A stretch of DNA of 64,000 bases from Carettochelys insculpta (taxonomy: Eukaryota; Chordata; Testudines; Carettochelyidae), in contig NC_134161.1 in NCBI RefSeq assembly GCF_033958435.1, positions 15,562,001-15,626,000 of the forward strand, in the 5' to 3' direction. A model generated the notes under the pieces. It saw only the letters and a list, made by a program, of their open reading frames with translations, was not told the origin of the DNA and searched no databases. Shown here piece after piece: positions 55,436 to 64,000 of the stretch; the first letter of the stretch is position 1; each line of letters begins with the position of its first letter. The translations under genes were made by a program, and so were the position numbers.

Positions 55436-55679
55436 GGGTGACAATATCTCCCTGTCCCAAATAGGGGACAGGGAGATATGGGGAGGAGGGGCAGCTCTTC
55501 TGGCTCCACCAAGGCCCAGGTAGCAGGGAAAGGGGCGACAGCTGCTGGCCCTCCCCAGGAGCCCAGGGAAGCAGCAGTCAGCGGCCCGGCACAGGAAAGC
55601 AGCAGCCACCCACGCTCCCCACACTTCCCCAAGGCACAGGGAAGTGACTCCCATCAAAAGCAGGACGGATGGTCACCCC
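55436..55679. mobile_element. MITE-like element with GGGTGAC/GTCACCC ends
   Basis: The left end is GGGTGACAATATCTCCCTGT. The right end reverse complemented is GGGTGACCATCCGTCC. Just inside the left end a perfect 15-bp inverted repeat (55,444-55,458 and 55,465-55,479, ATATCTCCCTGTCCC) forms a hairpin with a 6-base loop. The interior is GC-rich with CAGCAG words and no protein motif. Flanking duplications are not clear. Confidence 0.55.
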
Positions 55680-55908
55680 ACTTAGTTTACGTAGTCCTTA
55701 TTGCTGGCTGGTAGAGGTGTCTTCTCTGTGTCATCTGTTTTTCATTTTCTCATTGTGGCTAACTCTGGTTTAGCTGCACCAGTAAAAACAACACTGGAAA
55801 AACACTAGTGTGGACAAGTCTTGTTCCAGCACTTGTTTTGCATACTGTGTTGATTAGGTGGCCATGTAGGCTGGTGTTGTCTATCATAAGCTGGTGCTCT
55901 GACTATGC
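55680..55908. other. Unique sequence with an old MITE scrap
   Basis: GGTTTAGCTGCACCAGTAAA and CTAGTGTGGACAAG near 55,770-55,820 resemble eroded MITE sequence similar to 16,430-16,570. Confidence 0.3.
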
Positions 55909-56055
55909 AGAGGGGTAGTGGTGTTAGTCTGCATCTTCGAGGACAACAAGTAGTCCTGTGGCACCTTATAGACTAACAGATATTTTGGAGCATATACTTA
56001 GGACTAAGCGGGTCTTTGCCCACAAAAGCTTATGCTCCAAAATATCTGTCTGACT
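55909..56055. repeat. Palindromic ACTAACAGAT interspersed repeat, copy 6
   Basis: AGAGGGGTAGTGGTGTTAGT, then GTCCTGTGGCACCTTATAGA and CTAACAGATATTTTGGAGCA in one direction, followed at 56,010 by GGTCTTTGCCCACAAAAGCTTATGCTCCAAAATATCTGT (in parts) in the inverse direction. The right arm is cut short. Confidence 0.8.
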
Positions 56056-57546
56056 ATTCACAGTTATTCCCAGCGTCCAAGGACATACAGCCATAGTAAC
56101 AGAAATATTTCCATTTTGTTCTCTCTTTTAATTGCAAGGAAATTTCAGGAAACTCTCATTGACTTCAGTGTGCCTGAGAGTTCACTCTTAGCATCTAGTG
56201 TCAACAAAGACAAGTTGAGTTTCAAAACATGCTAGGTGGTTAGAGTTGAACTGAGGGCACTCTCCAGGAACAACCACAACCAGATAAACCCAATTTCTCC
56301 TTGTCCATACAAAGGGAAAACTCACAATTAATGTTATGTAGGCTAATGCCTCTTTGACTACTGCAGTTTTCTTCAGTATAGACGAAGTCTTTGATGAATT
56401 GTACAGCAAAGGATTGTGCAAAGTCAGTTTCTATTTTAAAAATCTTTGTTTTATTAAGTTAACTTCACTGGCTGAAAGTCTGTTATGTGTCAGACAAGAT
56501 GATCATAACATTCCTTTCAAACCTTAAAATCTTTGAATTTACGGAGTTCATATGGGTAGCATGTGTAAGAAATAATATTTTCAAAAGATGTCTCTCATGG
56601 CCTTTTAAGGGATGCCCCATCAAAGGTCCAAATCTAAAACTGTCCAGTTTGTCTCCTGTAATGAGATCAATTAATATTTGATAAGTTCTGATTATGACTG
56701 ACTGACTGATTGATTGAGAAGCTGTACATGAACCACTGGTTGTATTAATCAACTTCTTTAAAAGAATTGGAACTGTCTGACTGAATGAAAAAACCCTGTA
56801 TTTATTTTACATGGCATTGTGAAGAAATAAGATCATGTAGTGTATAATCTAAAGGCAGAGAAAAGTAGAAGATTAATTCTTTTATCATTATGAATTAGTT
56901 TTAGATTTGTTTTTGTAGTGGTGATCACAATGAATATTTTGTTTTCATGTAGATGTCACATCATTTTCCCACCATGGATGTTTGCTGTAATTTAACATAA
57001 GTTAACGGACACCTATATTAAACCATTTTCAATTAAAGAAGTAGTCTTTCAATTCTATGGGTCGGATTTGAATGGATAGCCATGAAAATTAAGTAAACTA
57101 TTCAGCTAAATGGCTAACCAGAGTGGTCAAAGCCCCAGATTTGTTTAGCTACTTCCTTGTGTCTGTTTTGCAAGAATCCTCATGACTGGAAAATAAGTTT
57201 GTAATTGACTGATCTAGGCAGATGACTCGAAGAAGTGGGTGATTGATGTCTGCAATATATTTGAACAGAATCAATGCTGGCCAGAACACTAATTACACAA
57301 GCCACTTCAGCTGACTGAACTATTGCTAAAGTATACCTTGGATTAGTAGATCACATCTCTAGTTTCCAAGCTCCTGATATATTCAAAATATTGCTCTAGA
57401 TTTATACTTCTTAGTGTTTTCTGTAGCACTGCAGGCTCAGAAGTTGCAGAGTTGTACATTGGAGATGAGCTGAGATCTCTTTTTAAGGCCATGACTCATC
57501 AAAACACCAATATACGAGCTTAACTTTAAGACAAAGTGATCTCGTG
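56056..57546. other. AT-rich unique sequence, no gene seen
   Basis: Contains a short GACT/GATT simple repeat at about 56,696-56,718. 56,760-57,060 is strongly AT-rich and unique. No exon recognised. Confidence 0.35.
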
Positions 57547-57891
57547 GGGTACATCAACGCAGCAAAGTTATTTCGGAATAACATCCACTACTCAAAATAC
57601 CTTTGTGAGGGTCTACACAGCAAAACCTCTATTTTGAAATAATTTTGAGATAGCGGATGGCTTATTTTGAATTCTGTAAGCCTATTTCTACCAGGAATAG
57701 CGCCTATTCCAAAATAGATATTTCAGAATAGGGTCTGTATAGACAGGGAATACTAGCTATTTCAAAATAGGGAGTCTCCAGCCCCACCCAGGGCATCCTG
57801 CTGGCCAGTCAGTGTGGATATGCCTTTTGTGTATAAACACACTATTGCAAACTAAGCTGTTCTGTAAAATCGCTGCTGTGTAGACATAGCC
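57547..57891. mobile_element. Harbinger-like MITE, TATTTCAAAATA family
   Basis: 345 bp. The left end is GGGTACATCAACGCAGCAAA. The right end reverse complemented is GGCTATGTCTACACAGCAGC. The interior reiterates TATTTTGAAATA, TATTTCAGAATA, TATTCCAAAATA and CTATTTCAAAATAGG, a third family-specific palindromic word. Flanking triplets (GTG and TTT) do not match. Confidence 0.75.
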
Positions 57892-57979
57892 TTTGAAGTT
57901 AACAGAACTAATAAGATGTGTAATAATAGACATTTGTATAAGTGCATTGCTGAATAGTGGGGGGACGTACGCAGTGAAA

Positions 57980-58274
57980 AGCTTCGTCTATATTAGGAAA
58001 ATAAGTTGATTTCATATACACAATTCTATCTAAGCCAATTGCATAGCTAGATATGATGTATCGGAAATTGACTTATTTGACTGTCTTTACGAAGGAAAGT
58101 CGATGGGAGCATTTCTCCCATCAACCTCCCTTACTCCTCGCGATAGCATGGACTACAGGGGTCAGCTGCCAACCCTAGAGAGATTCATTTTGTGTGTGTC
58201 TATCAGAGGTACAAAATCGAACTCTGGACGATTGACCCTGACTGGGTCAATCTTCGCAGAAGTGAAGACAGGCC
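57980..58274 (+). mobile_element. Harbinger-like MITE, TCGAT family, copy 3
   Basis: Starts AGCTTCGTCTATATTAGG and ends GAAGACAGGCC. The interior shares AAGCCAATTGCATAGCTAGA, CATCAACCTCCCTTACTCC and ACAAAATCGAACTCTGGACG with the 25,211 copy. Open frames across it are incidental. Confidence 0.8.
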
Positions 58275-59251
58275 TAAAGTTAAGCACAGGTGTAACATCT
58301 TTGCTGAGCTGGGGCCTAGCAGATTAAGATATTTAGCTGCGTTTTTAAAAGTAAACAGCTGTCAATGTGTTTTGTCGAGCGAACATCTTTTTAAGCCACT
58401 CCTTTAAATGATGGAGCTATAAACCCCAGGGTTATCACCTAAGTCGTTGTCAGTAGCAGAAGACAGGTTGCCAATGCACCATATAAAGTGAGATTCTGCG
58501 CAGTAACTATCTGATATTGAAGTGACATCCTACTGGAGCACTATCTGCAGCATCTAAACCGCAGATCCTAAGCCTCTCATTCTATTATCAGTGAAGTGTG
58601 ACTCTTGGTGGGGGTCCTGGACTGTAGCATCCACTCCAGGCTCGAAAAGTGTCAAAATAAATCAAACTAGGTCAGTGAACCCATCTCCTTGAACAGTTTC
58701 GAGTCTGGGAGTGGGGGTGACTGAGATCCATCGAATGGATAAATGGGAAACTCCATGTCTCGCTATTCCTGCACTTTCTACGACCTTGATCGTACCTCTG
58801 ACAAAACTGTGTTTTTGTTGCTTTGCTGCAATAACAGTGTGGGTGGCTCTTCACCTAGAGAAGCACTCGATAATTAGATTAATGATACACTCTGTGTGCA
58901 TGCTAACAAACTAAGGTCATTTTAGTTCAGGGTAATTCACTGCTCCAGCAGATAATGTCCTCAGAGAGATGTGTGTGTGTCATGCAGTTATGCAGCTTCT
59001 GTCCTGATCTGGCTGTAGAGGCTGAGTTCACTAAAGGTCTGGCTAAAAGAAGCAGAGCTTCTAGGAGTGCATCCAACAGGTGTTCACCCTACAGAATAAA
59101 ATGTGGTTGAGCCACAACTTGATGAGCATGCACCAAAATCTCATGGGCAGTCCATTGAGGATGTGGCCGAACATCATCAAATTGCAACAATGTCCCAACA
59201 AAACACCATCGTCTGGGTGTTGTGCTGTCAAATCAAAATGCAGCATCCCAG
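58275..59251. other. Unique sequence, no gene seen
   Basis: Nothing recognised. Short frames at 58,672-58,914 and 59,061-59,421 overlap on both strands without domains. Confidence 0.35.
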
Positions 59252-59534
59252 GGCTGATCTATATTTGTCATAAGTTCGCCGTGTCTCAGTCGATCTTCTG
59301 GAGTTTGGTTTTGCCATGTGTTTTAAGAAGCGGCAAAATCAGTCTCTCTGGGCTCAGCCTTCGACCCTGGTACTCCACCTATCACATGGTGTATGGGCTG
59401 TCAGCGCTAGACCTGAAGTGACCCAATTTATACTAGGGCAGACAGCTGAGTCTGATACGTCAACTCTAGCTACGCCAATGCTGTAGCTAGAATTCTGTAT
59501 CTGAGATTGACTTTGTTCCCTAATACAGATCTAG
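59252..59534 (-). mobile_element. Harbinger-like MITE, TCGAT family, copy 4 (inverted)
   Basis: Read on +, GGCTGATCTATATTTGTC is the element's right end. GTCGATCTTCTGGAGTTTGG matches the reverse of GAACTCTGGACGATTGACC-type sequence, and CCAATGCTGTAGCTAGAATT then CCCTAATACAGATCTAGC match the reverse of the left arm. It lies about 1 kb from copy 3 in opposite orientation. Confidence 0.7.
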
Positions 59535-59814
59535 CTTCACTGCCATGATGCTGCTTTGGCACATAACATTTCTCCTTAACAGGTCAGCGAAAGGTGTAGG
59601 CCTGGCTTGTTGAAAACAGAGGTGCTCCCATGAAATTTCAGATGGTTGAACTTTCAATCTTGTATTACCTAATGTACACTATGAATATGTGTGGTCTGGG
59701 TTCAAGATGAATTTGCTGGTGCAATTTATGCAGCTCTGAGTGTAAATGCAAGGGCAGACATTTGGCCAAGAAACCAGAATTAATCCCTTAATGTTGTGAA
59801 AAATATCAGGAGAT

Positions 59815-60672
59815 CTTTAAAGACTGGGAGTGGGCATTAGCAGTAGCGATGGTAGTGCCCATTGGGGAAAAAAAGTGAAAAGAAAAGGAAGGAGGAGAAT
59901 CCTACAGACTGATCAGCCTCACCTCAGTCCCCAGAAATATCATGGATGGGATCCTCAAAGAATCCATTTTGAAGCACTTGGAGGAGACAAAATTGATCAG
60001 GAATAGTCAACATAGATTCACGAAGAGCAGGTCATGATTGACTAACCTGACTGCCTTCTATGAGAAGGTAACTGCCTCTGGGGAAAGCAGTGGACACGAT
60101 GTACCTTGACTTTAGCAAAGCATTTAATGTGGTCTCCCACAGTATTCTTGCCAGCAAGTTAGAGAAGCATGGATTGGATACATGGACGGCAAGGTGGATA
60201 GCTGGCTGAGTTGCCAGGCTCAGTGGGTAGTGATCAACGGAGTGCCCCAGGGGTCAGTTCTGGGGCCAGTTTTGTTCAACATCTTCCTTAATGACCCGAA
60301 TGAGAGGATGGGTTGAACCCTCAGCAAATATGCAGATGACACAGAACTAGGGGGAAGAGGTTGGTACCCTGGAGGATAGTGACAGGGTCCAGGAAGACCT
60401 AGACGAATTAGATGGTTGAGCCAAAAGAAATCTGAGGTTCAACAAGGACAATTGAAAAGTCCTGCACTTGGGAAGGAGGTCGAGATTGGCTATTAAGAAA
60501 ATCTGATTCATTAGGAAGTTGGTGTATCACTGGAATGGGTTACCTAGGGAGGTGGTGGAATCTCCTTCCCTAGAGGTCTTTAAGTCCCAGCTTGACAAAG
60601 CCCTGGCTCAGATGATTTAGTTGGGTTTGGTCAATGACTTCCTGAGGTCTCTTCCAACCCTGTGATTCTATT
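59815..60672 (+). pseudogene. CR1 LINE with reverse transcriptase remnants, internally deleted
   Basis: ORF2 remnants in order: a DFSKAF-like stretch (60,112-60,130, GACTTTAGCAAAGCATTTAA), GVPQGSVLGPVLFNIFLND (60,240-60,297) and the catalytic KYADDTEL box (about 60,328-60,351). These are motifs 3 to 5 of non-LTR reverse transcriptases. Frameshifts and stops are scattered through it, so it is dead. After about 60,480 it jumps to the extreme 3' region (CACTGGAATGGGTTACCTAG at 60,529) and the tail CCTGAGGTCTCTTCCAACCC, so several hundred bases between the catalytic box and the 3' end are missing. This is the longest CR1 in the window. Confidence 0.88.
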
Positions 60673-61140
60673 ATTACTAAGTCATCTAAAACACAGCATG
60701 TCTAGTATTACAATTCTCTATCAGCCTGCTGGGGACAAGTGGTCAGAAAATTTATTTTTGTATGCTGTGAAAATTGTCCCAAACAGGAGATAGCTTCTTG
60801 TAAAGCTGAAGTTTCAAATTTTTCATGAAACAAGTAAACAAAATAACCCAAATTTTAATTTGATAAATTTTAAACATTTGCCTAGATTTCAATTTTTTAA
60901 ATACAAAATACATTTCAAAATGAAAAGTTAAAGAAAAGGAAACTTTCTGCACTGAAAATGTTGTAATGAGTTTCACATTGACATTTTCACAACATTTTTC
61001 CAATATTTTTTCCAAAACAAAATTTGGTTAAAATCAATATGGGTTGACAGGGTTGTGTTTTGTTTTGTTTTGTTTCTCAGTTTAATCAAAGTGGCTTTTT
61101 TTCCAGCTAAAAACAGATGAACATTTTTGTGGACCAGTTT
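60673..61140. repeat. Old AT-rich AAATGTTTTGA-type segment with (GTTTT)n
   Basis: 60,745-61,020 is dominated by AAAATT, TTTCAAAATG and ACATTTTTCC words, like similar segments at 10.0, 24.0, 24.6, 26.8, 35.9, 37.6 and 53.5 kb. (GTTTT)n follows at 61,055-61,076. The minus-strand frame across it is low-complexity. Confidence 0.4.
61055..61076. repeat. (GTTTT)n microsatellite
   Basis: About four units of GTTTT inside the AT-rich segment. Confidence 0.9.
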
Positions 61141-63560
61141 ATTGCAGGAATATTATTTCAAACATGAATAGAGAGCAAAAGTGCCCCCTTCTGGCTCATC
61201 AGCCACACACTCTGCACAACCTTGCATTTTCATTTGTGGTCTCCTGCCTTCTGTGGAGAGCGCATTTCATTTGTCTTCTATTAATAAGTGGCAGATTCTA
61301 GAGTATGGGCAAAGATTTTCAAACAGTTCAGGGAATTTAACTACTCAGCTCCCATTCAAATTAATGAGCGTGACTACATCCTGTGCACTGCTTTGAAAGG
61401 GGTAAACTCTCCTTAGCTGATTTGGAACACAACGAGGACATGTAGAGCTAAGTGAGGGACATCTGAGTTCCTAGAAAGGTAACACATGTAGAGAGTATAG
61501 TTCAATTTGAGATCTGCAAAATGCTGGTTCTTATGACACACACACAAGTCTGTTAACCAGCACCAGATAGAACCCTGGTTTTAGCCCAAGCCTGTTCTGC
61601 GTATAAAGAAATGGTGACAAGTTGGAATCTAGGCTAACATGAAACTTCTGTGGTTTTTCAATCATTCTTTTTCCTTCGTTCTGCATTGTCCTCTGAAAAA
61701 CTCACACAAACAATCAGGGAAACTGGTCCTGTTCCCATTGGAGTCAGTGGTAAAAGCCCTATTGGAACAGGAGCGGGGCTGGTTGACTGTACAGGTGTAT
61801 TGGGTCTTACCTGCAAGGCAAGGGAAAAGACCTAATTAGTCAGGCTCTTCACTGGACACAGGGAGGAGTCATTTATTATTGTTATTAAACTTCCAGGTGG
61901 TCTGTTGATTATGCAGCTATCTCAGACCCTTTTCCACCTGAAATGGGCTGGCCTTTTTGGCTAGAAGGGAAGCTGACCTTTCCCAGGGATAATTACCATT
62001 ATGGATACAGGTGGCCATTCCAGTCTCCTGTCCCCTCGCTGGCTCTATCTAAGTTCTCCCTGCCCGTGCCACCCCCCTGACATGTCATGCAGTTTGCAGC
62101 TGCTCCACGCTTATCCCCACCCAACAAAGGGTGAGGTGTAGCCCTCAGGCCTTTGCTCTTATGCTTTTTACTGTTCAGCACCTTGGCATTAAAAAGCCAC
62201 AGAAACAGAATCTCATCCAGAGGCAGGCACCGAGTGGGGAACTTTTCTCTCTTTCCTCTCCTCTTGAAATGATGTTTCTTTTGCTGCTCGTGAGATGTTA
62301 AGTGACTATAACAAAGCCTTTGAGCAGAGGTAATTCCTAGTGTGAGGAAGTGGGTTGCTGCACACTCATGAATGCAAATGAGGTTGGGTGTCCCCGGGGG
62401 GTGTGGTGCTTGGTCAGCCCTTTTATCTCAGAAACCAAAGTTCAAACCGACTTTCTGAGTCAAGAGCCATAAAATTATTCTGCTTAAAGAATTCTCAAAT
62501 GCCATCGGTGGAATGAGAGACCTTCATTTATCAGCCTCTGAACCGGCCTGTGCATGGGTGCACAGAAATGAAAGGAGCCCTCATTATCAGAGTCCCATTC
62601 AGCTTAGCACCACTTTCTTATAATTGACAGAATAGATTATGCTCCAGCAGAGAAAGTCCTGGCAACGCCAATGGAAAGCCATAATAATAGTGACCCGCTG
62701 CACCTCCAAAGCCTGTTTCATCTCCAGATCTGAAAGCACTTTCCAGACAGTTAGGTGAAAATCACAGTGATCCCTGTGATCTGCATTTAGCACAGGGCTT
62801 GTCTTCACTGCAAGGTGAACACCAGTTAGGACAAGTGCTGCTCCTAACGCAATTCCTATCCACACACACAACCCCTTTGCTGGTGCTTTAGCTGAAGTCA
62901 GTTGGCCCTGCAGGGGAACGGACTAACTCTCGAGTGTGCACGGTGCTTCTGCTACTAACATGCTCACTCTGCAATAGGGAGACATGCTATTGGCGCTTGG
63001 AGGCTGATAGTGCTCCCATGTCTTCCCACAATTCCCCACTCTCATGTGCACAGGAAGGACAGCCAAGTTCTCCCACGACTCCCTGGAAGACGATGTTTAG
63101 AGCAGCTCAGCTTTCTGCAGCACAAAACACAGTGGGAGGCGGCCATGGGCATCTCGGTGACCCAAACAAGCAGGGACAGTGCTGTGGGCACAGCTGCTCT
63201 GGTGTTGTTTTGAAGTGTAGCTGTGTTTACTCAAGCTGGGCTAACTCAAGGGGCAGTTCAGCTTAACGCCACAGTCAAGACAGGCTCCCCAGAGGGGCTA
63301 GAGAGTTTAGAGATGTGACTGGCTTGTTTATGACAAACAGGCCTGAAGCAACTCTTCCAGACTTGTGGGGTGGATGACTCACAGACCCAAGGGGAGAGCC
63401 AAGTAGAATCCCTGGGTCCGGACTGTCTGATTGGCACATCCTATGGTGCATCTGGAGAGCTGCCCTCTGCAAATGCTTGTTCCTTTTGTTGTGCCACATA
63501 AAAGCAGCAAGCCTAATGGAGTTGTTGCATGGGGGGGGAGGGGATAGGTGACTGTCCTCT
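61141..63560. other. Unique sequence, no gene seen
   Basis: 61,725-61,775 has ancient repeat words (TTCCCATTGGAGTCAGTGG). 62,200-62,640 is unique and moderately AT-rich. Frames at 62,599-63,266 lack recognised domains. Confidence 0.35.
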
Positions 63561-63680
63561 ATGGCTTCTGTTAACCGAGGCATGGAGCTGTTCAGTGATT
63601 GCCTGAGGACACATGGTGGCTCCTTGGCAGAGCTGAGATTAGAAGGTTAGTGCTGTTGGCTTCTAATCTCATGCAGTGGC
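63561..63680 (-). mobile_element. MIR/CORE-SINE remnant
   Basis: GAGGCATGGAGCTGTTCAGT, GATTGCCTGAGGACACATGG and GGCAGAGCTGAGATTAGAAG follow the reverse MIR order (GAGGCACAGAGAGGTTAAGT, GACTTGCCCAAGGTCACACAG, GGCAGAGCTGGGATT). Confidence 0.75.
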
Positions 63681-64000
63681 ATTGGAACACTTTTATTGTG
63701 CGAGCTGAAAGCCATTGATTAAAACAGCAATGCAGACCCACAATAAATTGATTCCGTGGGGGGTGTATTGTTTGCTAGATGTACCAAGTCTGCAGCATTC
63801 ACTATCTTCCTAACCTTAAAGGGCAGTCCTAAAATTGCCTTGGGATGTTCCAACTCCCATCACTTTCAAGGAAGATCCTTGTGGTGGCCTTCCAGTATTC
63901 TAATAAAAGGAGATTGCTCTTGGTGTGGAAGAGAGGGAGAGAAAAGGCTGCTGTTGTACACTGAGGAAGTGACAGCCATCTGTCAGGCGGCAGCCAATGA
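63681..64000. other. Unique sequence, nothing recognised
   Basis: No repeat end, exon or RNA gene seen. Confidence 0.35.

Noticed and set aside
55444..55479. Host microRNA precursor
   Set aside because: The stem is only 15 bp and belongs to a MITE terminus.

Overview
The window looks like amniote nuclear DNA, most probably from a turtle. The evidence is in the repeats: many CR1 LINE 3' ends (the sense tail reads like GAGGTCCCTTCCAACCCT then a TTCTATGATT tail), a tRNA-headed SINE with a CR1-like tail, MIR/CORE-SINE remnants, PIF/Harbinger-type miniature elements and hAT-like fragments. A trionychid (softshell) turtle is my best guess because of the Harbinger family. That guess comes from memory of the family, not from a search, and a crocodilian is not excluded. 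I see no convincing exon of a host protein-coding gene, no rRNA or tRNA gene, and nothing prokaryotic. The window is therefore intergenic or lies inside a large intron.

Layout. 1-0.94 kb is AT-rich unique sequence. 0.94-1.51 kb is a 66-bp minisatellite. 2.8-4.0 kb holds two Harbinger-like MITEs and a CR1 end. 5.2-9.9 kb carries a CR1 end, a palindromic repeat, another MITE-like element and a tRNA-SINE. 10.98-13.4 kb holds a LINE ORF2 C-terminal remnant, a local 510-bp-offset duplication and MIR pieces. 15-16.2 kb is a C-rich repeat family that recurs near 39.7 and 48.5 kb. 17.9-22.1 kb is dense with CR1, hairpin repeats and hAT-like elements. 25.2-26.1 kb has a MITE and a possible LTR.

The only gene-sized coding content is at 29,323-33,785. 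This is an almost complete two-gene PIF/Harbinger DNA transposon with TTA target duplications. A Myb/SANT-like DNA-binding gene on the + strand and a DDE transposase gene on the - strand converge on a short AT-rich gap. In this superfamily both proteins are needed: the Myb-like protein recruits the transposase to the termini. Here the transposase has one in-frame TGA and the Myb gene one apparent 1-base deletion, so this copy looks recently active but now dead.

The right half (34-64 kb) is mostly old unique sequence with scattered CR1, MIR and MITE copies, an internally deleted CR1 with reverse transcriptase remnants (59.8-60.7 kb), and AT-rich TAATTA-containing stretches (best at 46.55-46.95 kb) that could be conserved non-coding elements. 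No alignment or database search was possible, so repeat-family names rest on recognised motifs.
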